The notes under the pieces are model-generated. The model searched no databases and was not told the origin of the DNA. It saw nothing but the letters and a program-made list of their open reading frames with translations. This document shows, in pieces, positions 34,984-43,084 of a stretch of 64,000 nucleotides of DNA. Position 1 is the first letter of the stretch; every line of letters starts with the position of its first letter. Position numbers and translations under genes: made by a program. The stretch is from PSRJ01 sp963825305 (lineage in GTDB: Bacteria > Acidobacteriota > Terriglobia > Bryobacterales > Bryobacteraceae): assembly GCA_963825305.1 (NCBI GenBank), contig CAWGTA010000003.1:310001-374000 (forward strand), in the 5' to 3' direction.

Positions 34984-36951
34984 TTAGGGTGCCTGTTTAC
35001 CGGTCACCGGGTGAGCGTAGTGAAACCGAATCGAATAGACGTGGGGGAACATTGCGAAAACCAGCGTCGGCGGCCGATCGGGAGGGTAGTCTTTACTGGG
35101 GCCGGGGACTGTCTGGCCAGGGCTCTTCGCCCACCCGCCGTTGTAGTTCGCCGTGAAGGTGTTATAGGTGTGAACCGTTTTGAACTTCCAGACACCGTCT
35201 TCCTTGACCGCCTCATTTTCGTAGATACCCGCGCCCAGGGACGCCCGCCCGTTGGCACTCATCTGTTGCAGCAAGCGCACGCGAATCCTGGCGGTCTGCC
35301 CGTCGGGCGAAACATGGATCACCGGCTGAAGGTGAAGATGATTGCTCAGCCGTCCTTCCACCGGACCTTCCTGTCCTCCCCGCCCGAAGACGGCCTGGAG
35401 AAACCCGCGAACCCTCTCGCGGCCCACATAGACTCCTCGTTGCGCAAGCTCCATGGAGCCGTCAGTGGCAAACAGGTCCGCCAAATTGTTCCAGAGATTC
35501 TTGTCCAGGTAGTAGCCGTAGGCGCTCTCCAGGTTCTCCAGATCGTGATAATCCTTGATTCGCTCCATTTGGCGCTCTGCGTTCTTAACCGCAGGCTCCA
35601 AGTCGCCCCCAAGATTCGGAACATTCGCCGGCGCGCCCGCCGGAACTATCCTGCCGGTTACCGGATTGCGGTAATGAAACGGCGGAACATGCGGCTTCGG
35701 ATAGATCTCGTACACCTCGGTGGGCGGGCGATCCGGTGGAAGGTCCGCAACCAAGCCCGGAGCCGGTTGAGCGTCTTTGGTCCAACCCTTGTCATAGTCG
35801 GTCAAGAACGTGGGATAGAAGTGAAGCGATTGGAACTTCCATACGCCGCCTTCTTTCACGAAGCGGTTTTCATAGACTCCCTCGCCCCAGGCGCCCTGAC
35901 CCTGATAGGCGCCCGTCATCGCGAGCTCGCGGCTCCGCGCCTGTGCGGTCCGCCCATCGGGCGCAACGTCGGCAACAATCTGCAATTGCAGGTGATCGTT
36001 GAGTACGCCGTCCCCGACGCGAGGGCCTGCCACACCCAGGAACTTTCGGATCCGGCTCTTCCCCACATAAACACCGCGGAGCCCCATCTCGATGGTGCCG
36101 TTTGCGGCGAATAGATCCGCTACCTCGTCCCACATGCCGCGATCCACATAGTAGCCGTAAATGCGCTGAAGGTTTTCGATCTCCTGCTCATCGCGGAGGA
36201 GAGTCACGCGGTGAGCCAGGTCCGCAGCTCGTTGGCGAAGGTCACCCCGGCCCGTGAATGTCGTTCCGGCCATCCACACCGTACCGGGATTCTGGTAGTG
36301 AAAAGGAGCGATGCAGCCCTTTGGAAACCCTCCGCAAGACGCCTTCGGCGGCTGGTCCGGCGGATACGTAAGCTCCCGGACACGGCTCGCCACGAGACTA
36401 GGACTCGGACTGGCGATCCAACCGGTTGTATACGGCGCGCCGAACCCCGAATAGTAGTCGAGCGTCTGAATCTTCCAAACGCCGGCATCCTTGAGGTACG
36501 TGAACTCGTAGACGCCCTCGGCCCAACTGGCTCCTCCGCCGAAGTTTCCAAACAGCGCAAGCGTACGCCATCTGCCTTTGGCGGTCTTGCCGCCGGCATC
36601 CAGGTGGATCACCGGCTGCAATATCATGTGAATGTATAGCCGTCCATCGCCCAGCCCGATTTTCCCATTGCCGATGTTCTTGTAGAGATGCTCGCGAATG
36701 CTGGCTTTACCGATGAACACACCGTTGGGGTAGTTCGCTATCGCGTCGCCGGCGAAGAGGTCGGCAACGTCCTCCCACATGCCCTGGTCGACGTAGTAAC
36801 CATAGGAGCGCTGGAGTTTCTGGATGGCGCGGACATCTTCGCCACGGATTACCTCGGCTTCCAGGCGGTCAAGCCGCATCTCGAGCGCCGAGCTTTCGGC
36901 CCGAACAGCCGAGGCAGCGAGCACGATTGCGAGAAGCCAACGCCGCAGCAT
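34984..36951 (-). CDS. Secreted protein with three tandem SnoaL-like (NTF2-fold) domains
   Basis: A 655-residue protein with a signal peptide (MLRRWLLAIVLAASAVRA). Three homologous units start near residues 42, 256 and 467, each marked by Y-G-Y-Y and W-x-x-x-A-D-L-F-A (QRSYGYYVDQGMWEDVADLF, QRIYGYYVDRGMWDEVADLF, ESAYGYYLDKNLWNNLADLF). Each unit is about 210 residues, made of a SnoaL_4-type domain followed by a conserved tail with YPPDRPP and FHYxNPVTG. SnoaL-like domains usually bind hydrophobic small molecules or act as cyclases/dehydratases. Most such proteins have a single domain. Upstream of the carboxylesterase in the same direction. Confidence 0.85.
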   Translation of the reverse strand: MLRRWLLAIVLAASAVRAESSALEMRLDRLEAEVIRGEDVRAIQKLQRSYGYYVDQGMWEDVADLFAGDAIANYPNGVFIGKASIREHLYKNIGNGKIGLGDGRLYIHMILQPVIHLDAGGKTAKGRWRTLALFGNFGGGASWAEGVYEFTYLKDAGVWKIQTLDYYSGFGAPYTTGWIASPSPSLVASRVRELTYPPDQPPKASCGGFPKGCIAPFHYQNPGTVWMAGTTFTGRGDLRQRAADLAHRVTLLRDEQEIENLQRIYGYYVDRGMWDEVADLFAANGTIEMGLRGVYVGKSRIRKFLGVAGPRVGDGVLNDHLQLQIVADVAPDGRTAQARSRELAMTGAYQGQGAWGEGVYENRFVKEGGVWKFQSLHFYPTFLTDYDKGWTKDAQPAPGLVADLPPDRPPTEVYEIYPKPHVPPFHYRNPVTGRIVPAGAPANVPNLGGDLEPAVKNAERQMERIKDYHDLENLESAYGYYLDKNLWNNLADLFATDGSMELAQRGVYVGRERVRGFLQAVFGRGGQEGPVEGRLSNHLHLQPVIHVSPDGQTARIRVRLLQQMSANGRASLGAGIYENEAVKEDGVWKFKTVHTYNTFTANYNGGWAKSPGQTVPGPSKDYPPDRPPTLVFAMFPHVYSIRFHYAHPVTGKQAP

Positions 36952-36992
36952 GCTTTTTCTACCGGTCGACAGGTAACTGGATCATTATACAT

Positions 36993-37895
36993 TCAGGGAA
37001 GGCCCAAAGCACGCGCCGGGTTGGTCTGGGACATCAGATCGATATCCGCCTGCGGAATTCCCGCTTTGCGCAAGGCCTCGAAAAACGACGCGAGGCCATC
37101 CGGATGAAGTGGATTCCCCACCTGTCCCAGGTCGCTCGAAAGAATGCACGACGCGGGGCCGACGGCACGAATCGCTTGGACGAAATCGCCGATCTGGAAG
37201 GTGGGATTCGCGCCGATCAGACCGCCATATACAAATTCGATGTACGCTCCGTCTCGCGCCGCTTCCTGCATTTGAGTGATCGTCATGCGCACCGGCGGCG
37301 ACATGGCATGAGTCACGACGACGTGCTGCACGCCCTGCCTTCGCGCTTCTTTCACCAGCATCAGCCCCTCCTCCGGAGACGAGTGACCGGTTTCGAGCAG
37401 CAACTGATTCTTCGCGACCAGCGCAATCACGTCGCGCACTTCCGGAAGAAGCTGGCCGTTCTTGGCAACCGGGACAAACGGGCGGTTCTCCTTGGAAAAC
37501 TTCACTTGATTCTCCGCGTCGAAGGTCGGCATCCAGACAACCTTGCCATAACCGCCGAGCATGAGGATCATTCGTTCGACCGCTGCTGTATTGATGCCTC
37601 CGACGGAACGATTGAGGTCAATCCCGCCGAAGATTTCGATGCCCGGCACTTCCTTGCGCACGATGTACGCCAGGGCCGCAGTCGATTCGTAATGATTCTT
37701 GAGTACCAGGCCGCGCATTCCTCGCGCTTTGGCAAGCTTGGCGAGATCGATGGCATCGATAGACCGCGCCGTGCTGTCCGGAGCGCTATGTGCGTGGATA
37801 TCGATCACACCGTCCAGGCGCGGCTGACTGTAAGCCGGCGCAGCCAACGCAAACCAAACCAACAACCAGCTTCCTTTGCCGATGAAGTGGCGCAT
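36993..37895 (-). CDS. Secreted DUF6282-type metal-dependent hydrolase (PHP/amidohydrolase-like)
   Basis: ATG 37895 with AGGAA upstream starts a signal peptide (MRHFIGKGSWLLVWFALAAP) and about 300 residues; a longer frame starts 33 bases earlier. Metal-binding features are GVIDIHAHSAPDS near the N-terminus, VLKNHYEST, VVVTHAMSPP and CILSSDLGQ. This is the DUF6282 pattern, a TIM-barrel relative of amidohydrolases. It is separated from the SnoaL-like gene by about 40 bases and may share its transcript. Confidence 0.75.
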   Translation of the reverse strand: MRHFIGKGSWLLVWFALAAPAYSQPRLDGVIDIHAHSAPDSTARSIDAIDLAKLAKARGMRGLVLKNHYESTAALAYIVRKEVPGIEIFGGIDLNRSVGGINTAAVERMILMLGGYGKVVWMPTFDAENQVKFSKENRPFVPVAKNGQLLPEVRDVIALVAKNQLLLETGHSSPEEGLMLVKEARRQGVQHVVVTHAMSPPVRMTITQMQEAARDGAYIEFVYGGLIGANPTFQIGDFVQAIRAVGPASCILSSDLGQVGNPLHPDGLASFFEALRKAGIPQADIDLMSQTNPARALGLP

Positions 37896-37913
37896 TTCTG
37901 ATTCCTGCCTAGC

Positions 37914-38681
37914 TTGAATATCATACAAGTACTGGAAAGTCTATTGGATCACTCGTCCGATACCCACGCTCCGCTGGATCCTGTCGCGGCCTATGACCGC
38001 ATCGCGCCGATATACGCGCAACTGGCAGGACAGCGACGGGCGTATCTCGATCGGGTCGACGCCCTGGTTATCTCCGAGATCCCACCGGGCAGGCGTTCAC
38101 TCCTCGATGTCGGGGCGGGCGATGGCGTTCGTGCGCACCGAATCGCGGACGCTGCCGGTCTGAGCGAACTTACTCTACTCGAACCCAGCGCTGAAATGCG
38201 GCGTCACTTGCCGGCAGACGCCAAGAGCTGGACGATGCGGGCCGAAGAGCTGGGCGCAGCTGGAGGAGAGTTCGATTCGATTACCTGTCTCTGGAACGTG
38301 CTTGGACACATCTTTCCGGCGTCAAAGCGGACCGAGGCGCTGCGCCAGTTCGCCAGGCTGGTCTCTCCGCGAGGCAAGGTCTTCGTGGATGTGAGTCACC
38401 GGTACAACGCGGCTCATTATGGCGTGCTGCCCACACTGTGGCGCATCATTTACGACTGGGTCTTCCCAAGTGAGCGGAACGGCGACGTAGCCGTTTCCTG
38501 GGACATTGCAGGTAAGCGCTGCGCGACCGCAGGGCACGTTTTCACCGACAAGGAGTTTCGCCTGATGGCTGAGGACGCCGGTCTGAGGATCGAGAAACGA
38601 TATGTCATTGATTACGCCAGCGGGGACCAGAGGCGGTGGGGTTTTCAAGGCCACCTGCTTTATGTCATGCGGAGAGCCTGA
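37914..38681 (+). CDS. Class I SAM-dependent methyltransferase
   Basis: A 255-residue protein from TTG 37914. Motif I is SLLDVGAGDGVRAHRIADAAG, followed by LTLLEPSAEMRRHL and the post-I acidic end of strand 4 (DSITCLWNVLGHIFP). The C-terminal half has the YDWVFPS and YASGDQRRWGFQGHLLY of a small-molecule methyltransferase. It is divergent from the hydrolase gene, with 18 bases between the two starts, and it converges on the aminotransferase gene with a 22-base overlap. The substrate is unknown. Confidence 0.8.
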   Translation: MNIIQVLESLLDHSSDTHAPLDPVAAYDRIAPIYAQLAGQRRAYLDRVDALVISEIPPGRRSLLDVGAGDGVRAHRIADAAGLSELTLLEPSAEMRRHLPADAKSWTMRAEELGAAGGEFDSITCLWNVLGHIFPASKRTEALRQFARLVSPRGKVFVDVSHRYNAAHYGVLPTLWRIIYDWVFPSERNGDVAVSWDIAGKRCATAGHVFTDKEFRLMAEDAGLRIEKRYVIDYASGDQRRWGFQGHLLYVMRRA

Positions 38682-39793
38682 GCCAAGTTCCAGCAGACTT
38701 CGGCCATCGCCTGATCGGTGAGATGATTGAAAAACGGTAGCGCCAGAGTGCGTGCCGCTACCTGCTCCGTGACCGCCAGATCCTGCTGCGAGTCAACATA
38801 TGGCGCGCAAAGCGGCTGCAGATGCAAGGGCGGAAAGTAACGCCCGCACTGTATTCCCTGGCCGGCCATGTGATGCCAAATCCGGTCGCGATCCGCTTGC
38901 TCAAAACGAGTGGACAGGCGAACGACCAACACAAACCAACACACGCGTCCGTCCTTGATCGCCATCAGCGGAGCAGTCACTTCCGGAATCGTACGAAGTA
39001 ATTCGGAATATCGAGCGGCAAGAGCTTCCCGACAATTGAGAATGCTGTTGATTCTCTTGAGTTGCGCGAGGCCGAGCGCGCAGTTGATTTCGGAAATGCG
39101 ATAGTTGCATCCTAGCAGGCGATGTTCCAGCCACCCGTCCCTGGGCCTTCGCCCTTGATTGCGGAGAGCCCGAATGGTTTCCGCCAGAGCGGCGTCACGA
39201 GTTACAACCAATCCGCCCTCACCCGTAGTAATCGGTTTGTTGGGATAGAATGCAAAGACTCCCAGATCGGCGATACCGCCAACTTTTCGGCCGCGAACCT
39301 CCGCTCCCAGAGCCTCGCAGGCATCTTCAATCACCCGCAAACCATGCCGCCGGGCAATGTCCAATACGGGCTCCATATCAGCGGGGTAACCGAACGTATG
39401 GACCACAATGACGGCACGGGTCTTGGACGTAATTGCCTGCTCCAGTTTGCCGGGATCCATGTTCAGCGTGACGGGATCAATATCCACAAAGAGCGGCCTG
39501 GCCCGTTCGGACAGCACCGCGTTAGCGACGCCAATAAAGGTGAAGGAAGGTATGATGACCTCATCGTCGTCGCCGATACCCAGGGCGCGCAGAGCAAGAT
39601 GCAATCCCGCAGTGCCGGAACTGACTGCGACTCCGTGGGGCACGCCGACATAATCCGCCACCGCTGCCTCAAACTCCTCGGTGACTGGACCGAGGCTTAG
39701 CCGCGGCGTGCGCAACACATTCACCACCGCTTCGATATCCGCAGCATTAATGTCGGGAGACGAAAGAGGAATTCGGATCTCCGGCCGAGTCAA
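38660..39793 (-). CDS. DegT/DnrJ/EryC1/StrS-family aminotransferase (perosamine-synthase-like)
   Basis: Last gene of the minus-strand operon. The 377-residue PLP enzyme has IPLSSPDINAADIEAVVNVL at the N-terminus, AVSSGTAGLHLALRALGIGDDDEVI, PSFTFIGVANAVL, RVIEDACEALGAE and the cofactor lysine in FAFYPNKPITTGEGG, closest to 4-keto-sugar 4-aminotransferases. It overlaps the epimerase gene by four bases. With the 4,6-dehydratase-like and 2-epimerase genes it would complete an amino-sugar route; synthase and CMP-transferase genes for nonulosonates are not present. Confidence 0.9.
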   Translation of the reverse strand: MTRPEIRIPLSSPDINAADIEAVVNVLRTPRLSLGPVTEEFEAAVADYVGVPHGVAVSSGTAGLHLALRALGIGDDDEVIIPSFTFIGVANAVLSERARPLFVDIDPVTLNMDPGKLEQAITSKTRAVIVVHTFGYPADMEPVLDIARRHGLRVIEDACEALGAEVRGRKVGGIADLGVFAFYPNKPITTGEGGLVVTRDAALAETIRALRNQGRRPRDGWLEHRLLGCNYRISEINCALGLAQLKRINSILNCREALAARYSELLRTIPEVTAPLMAIKDGRVCWFVLVVRLSTRFEQADRDRIWHHMAGQGIQCGRYFPPLHLQPLCAPYVDSQQDLAVTEQVAARTLALPFFNHLTDQAMAEVCWNLAQALRMT

Positions 39794-40953
39794 GCGCGCT
39801 CCCTCAGAGCAGGTGCCCGTTTAATGAGGAGTCCTTCGCCTAAGGCCACAGAAGCCAGCACCGCTACGATCCGCTCCGCCGCACGGCCATCCCCATAGGG
39901 ATTCTCCAGGCCCTCCAAGGAGCAGCGGAATTCAGGGCTGGTGGCAGCTTTGACCCGCTCCAGGATGGATTCAGCGGTTGCGTCGGCATCCAGCACGTTC
40001 CGTGCCCGCTCTCGGCCGCGCTGGCGAATGCCCACGTTGACAGCCGGCAGCGCGAGAGATGCCGCCTCCATGATGCCGCTGCTGGAATTCCCCAATAACA
40101 CATCCACACACCGCAACAGACTCCAGTACGTGATGCGATCGAGGTTGACGAACACCCGGCCGCCCTCGCGGCAGCGCAGAAACGATTCGGTCCGTTCGAT
40201 TAACAACCGGCTGCCCGAATCGGCATTCGGATAGCAGAACAGAAGCTGTCCGGGCACGGACGGGAGCGCCATAAACAGAGCGTCGACTTCCCGCGTGGTA
40301 TCGCGAGCGATGGTCGTAGGGTGATAGGCGATTAACGTCGTGGGTTGGTGCAGATCGATCCCAAGTTGTACTTCCAAAACCTCACGAGTCAACAGAGCAC
40401 TTCGCCGCAGATGATCCAGCGAAGGAGCACCCGCGCGATGAACGCGCCACTCCTCTTCACCCATCGCTATCACCCGCGCACGCGCCGTTTCCGTGCTGGT
40501 GAAGTGAACGTGGCTCAGCTTGGTGAGCGCATTGCGGACGGCATCGTCGATTGCGCCTTCGCTGATTTCGCCTCCTTCGATGTGGGCCAGCGGAATTCGC
40601 AAGGCCAGTGCGACGGAGGCGGGCGCGAGCATTTCGTAGCGGTCCGCAGTCAATAAGAGCAAATCCGGACGCATTTGCCCGAGACAATCGGCCAACCCAA
40701 GGGTCGCCACGCCGATGGTCTTCGCCATCCCCACATCGCTATCGGAGCTCAACAGGCACTCAATCCTTGAGTCAATGCGAAATCCGTCTTTCTCGATTTC
40801 CTGCGCCGTGCAACCAAATTCCGGGGATAGATGCGGCCCGATCGCAATAATCTTCAGGTTGACTAACGGGTGCTCAGCCAGGTCATGCAGCGGCCAATAC
40901 AGGTGGTTGTAGTCGGCGCGCGACGTGGTGACAACTGCGATGGTGCGGGTCAC
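39790..40953 (-). CDS. neuC: UDP-N-acetylglucosamine 2-epimerase, hydrolysing (NeuC/LegG type)
   Basis: A 387-residue enzyme that releases UDP while epimerising a UDP-GlcNAc-type sugar. Motifs are AVVTTSRADYNHLYWPLHDL at the N-terminus, DLLLLTADRYEMLA (GDR-like), AHIEGGEISEGAIDDAVRNALTKLSHVHF, GAPSLDHL and GNSSSGIMEAASLALPAVNVGIRQRGR. The hydrolysing class is indicated by the SRADY start and by HIEGGE. Overlaps of four bases on each side show translational coupling. Confidence 0.88.
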   Translation of the reverse strand: MTRTIAVVTTSRADYNHLYWPLHDLAEHPLVNLKIIAIGPHLSPEFGCTAQEIEKDGFRIDSRIECLLSSDSDVGMAKTIGVATLGLADCLGQMRPDLLLLTADRYEMLAPASVALALRIPLAHIEGGEISEGAIDDAVRNALTKLSHVHFTSTETARARVIAMGEEEWRVHRAGAPSLDHLRRSALLTREVLEVQLGIDLHQPTTLIAYHPTTIARDTTREVDALFMALPSVPGQLLFCYPNADSGSRLLIERTESFLRCREGGRVFVNLDRITYWSLLRCVDVLLGNSSSGIMEAASLALPAVNVGIRQRGRERARNVLDADATAESILERVKAATSPEFRCSLEGLENPYGDGRAAERIVAVLASVALGEGLLIKRAPALRERA

Positions 40954-42068
40954 TCTTTAACCCTGGATCCGGCCGCGGTGGAGCCCGTCAGAAGACTGCT
41001 GGGCACATATTCCGGCACGGCTGAAGATAAGATACCGATGAGCCCCGGAAGATCGCGAGTCTCAACGGCGAGGGTGAGTTGTGCCATGAGTTCGCTCAGT
41101 TCCGGGACCGCAAGACTGTGCGTCTTGACTACTTCCAGAGGGCCGTCGATAACTGCCTCCGACACCTCGGAATCGAAGCGCAGTTCTTCAGAGAATTTGT
41201 CGCCCGGCCGAAGCCCGGTAAACAGAATTGGGATTTCGTCGGAGTCCTTACCGGCCGCGCTGATGAGAAACCGGGCCAGGTCCGCAATCAATACTGGTTC
41301 GCCCAGATCCGGCAACAGGATTCTGCCCCCGCAGTTGGCGGCACCACAGGCTAGGAGGGCGTCGATGGTTTCCCGCAACGAGAGAAATCGGCGGGTCACC
41401 TGCGGATGCGTAACGGTTACCGGCCCATAATGACCAATCTGTTGTAGAAAAATCGGCACCACACTGCCGCTCGATCCGATTACGTTACCCAGCCGCACAA
41501 CGTTCATCCGGCACGACGAATTGCTCAGGGACACAAAGACCAATTCCGCAATGCGTTTGGAAACCCCCAGGATGCTGTGCGGGTTCACTGCCTTGTCAGT
41601 AGAAATCAAGACCAGCTTCCGCACGCTGTGGCGGAGGGCGGCCCGCGCCAGGGTATATGTGCCGATCGCATTATTGCCCACGGCTGCAAATGGGTTTGTC
41701 TCCAGCAGCGGAACGTGCTTGAAGGCAGCAGCGTGATAGATGATGTCCGGTCGAGAGCTTCCGAGGATTTCGTCCAGCAAGAGTGCATCGTCGCTACCGC
41801 CCAGAACCGTTTCGTGACTCAACTCGGCGAAATCGGTTTCCAACTGGCGGTGAATTTCGACAAGGCTATGCTCGGAAGATTCCAAAAGCACGACACGGCG
41901 GGGGTCGGCGGAAGCCACCGCACGAACCAGGGCAGACCCGATACACCCGCCGGCGCCAGTTATGAGAATCGACTTGCCGGCATGTGCGGACGCGAACTGC
42001 GAGTCCGCATCCTGGTGGACGGGCGACGGTAGGAAGCGGGCCCAGCCGGATGGGTCGGAATCGGGCAT
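40950..42068 (-). CDS. UDP-sugar 4,6-dehydratase-like SDR (PseB/CapD type)
   Basis: A 372-residue soluble enzyme. Start ATG 42068 forms a TAATG overlap with the stop of the methyltransferase gene; a longer frame is not needed. Features are the Rossmann motif SILITGAGGCIGSALVRAV, HAAAFKHVPLLETNP, STDKAVNPHSILGVSKRIAE (the family uses Met or similar in place of the usual catalytic Tyr; the lysine is kept) and VRLGNVIGSSGSVVP. This is the short class, without the membrane domain of CapD. It likely makes a 4-keto-6-deoxy sugar nucleotide for the aminotransferase downstream. Confidence 0.85.
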   Translation of the reverse strand: MPDSDPSGWARFLPSPVHQDADSQFASAHAGKSILITGAGGCIGSALVRAVASADPRRVVLLESSEHSLVEIHRQLETDFAELSHETVLGGSDDALLLDEILGSSRPDIIYHAAAFKHVPLLETNPFAAVGNNAIGTYTLARAALRHSVRKLVLISTDKAVNPHSILGVSKRIAELVFVSLSNSSCRMNVVRLGNVIGSSGSVVPIFLQQIGHYGPVTVTHPQVTRRFLSLRETIDALLACGAANCGGRILLPDLGEPVLIADLARFLISAAGKDSDEIPILFTGLRPGDKFSEELRFDSEVSEAVIDGPLEVVKTHSLAVPELSELMAQLTLAVETRDLPGLIGILSSAVPEYVPSSLLTGSTAAGSRVKE

Positions 42069-43078
42069 TAGCTTCCAGCGCCGGGTTTTCGGGCGCTCGC
42101 CAGCCAGTGGGGAATAGGTGGGGGCAAGGGCTTCACGGCAACCTCGGCGAAGCCGGCTGCCTCCATCCATGTGGTAAGTTCCGCCGATGAAAATACCCAA
42201 CCGGATGTAGCGGTCAAGGCCATGTTGACCGCGAAAAGCGCCGAGAACTTGGGCGCTGTATGAGTCGCGTCGGTCATCATGTCCATGACGTAGACGAGCC
42301 CTCCCGGATTCATCGAGGCATAAGCTTTGTGAAGCAGCTTCTGAATGTTTTCGGCCGATTCCTGGTGTAGCATGCCAAACAACAGGACGGCATCATTTCC
42401 GCTGGGAAACGGCGTGGTGTGATAATCGCCCGCGAGAGTCTTGACCCGATCCGACGCCTCTTGTTGTTCGATCAATTGCTGGGCAATCTTGATTACTGGC
42501 GGCAGGTCGAGAACGGTGGCTTCGAGGCCCGCATAGGCGCGGGACAACAGAACCGAAAATGTACCCGGACCACCGCCGACGTCGAGCAGCTGCTTGCAAC
42601 CTGCTAGTGTGAGCTCCGCCAGAACCGGATAGGCTGTCGCCATCGCTTTGCCGTGCATGGATAGAACAAAGTTTCGGGTTCGCGCCTCATCATCGCCCAG
42701 GTGCAACTTAGGAGACTCCACGGGCGCGCCGGTTTTGCCGAAATTGGTCAAACGGCCCCAAGCCGGATAAACGTCCCGCATGTAGATCAGCGCGGTGGAC
42801 AAATCGGCCTTTCCACCGGGCACCAGGAACAAACCGCTGTCAGGCGTATTGCGGAACCGGTCTCCTCCCTTCTCCAGTAAGCCGACCGCTACGCAGCCAT
42901 TCAGAATCAAGGCAGCCGCGCGAGAGTCAAGGCTCAAGTGACTCGCCACCTCTTCGGCCGTCGCATCGCCCAGCTTGGCCAGCGCCTGGAAGACGCCCAG
43001 GTCGGACGCGGCGAATAGCAGCGCCGATTCCTGGAACAGGCTGGCCATGTCGGTAATACGGGTTGCGTCTGGTTTCAT
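42068..43078 (-). CDS. O-methyltransferase, plant-type two-domain (acetylserotonin-OMT-like)
   Basis: A 336-residue protein. The N-terminal dimerisation helices (SLFQESALLFAASDLGVFQAL, then a winged helix with GDATAEEVASHLSLD) are followed by a SAM-binding domain with CKQLLDVGGGPGTFSVLLSRA, ATVLDLPPV and DAVLLFGMLHQESAENIQKLLHKA. This is the Methyltransf_2 family acting on small hydroxylated molecules. It lies within the operon, six bases after the cytochrome peroxidase-like gene and overlapping the dehydratase start. Its substrate could be a sugar-linked or quinone-like intermediate, which cannot be decided here. Confidence 0.83.
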   Translation of the reverse strand: MKPDATRITDMASLFQESALLFAASDLGVFQALAKLGDATAEEVASHLSLDSRAAALILNGCVAVGLLEKGGDRFRNTPDSGLFLVPGGKADLSTALIYMRDVYPAWGRLTNFGKTGAPVESPKLHLGDDEARTRNFVLSMHGKAMATAYPVLAELTLAGCKQLLDVGGGPGTFSVLLSRAYAGLEATVLDLPPVIKIAQQLIEQQEASDRVKTLAGDYHTTPFPSGNDAVLLFGMLHQESAENIQKLLHKAYASMNPGGLVYVMDMMTDATHTAPKFSALFAVNMALTATSGWVFSSAELTTWMEAAGFAEVAVKPLPPPIPHWLASARKPGAGS

Positions 43079-43084
43079 GGGAAT

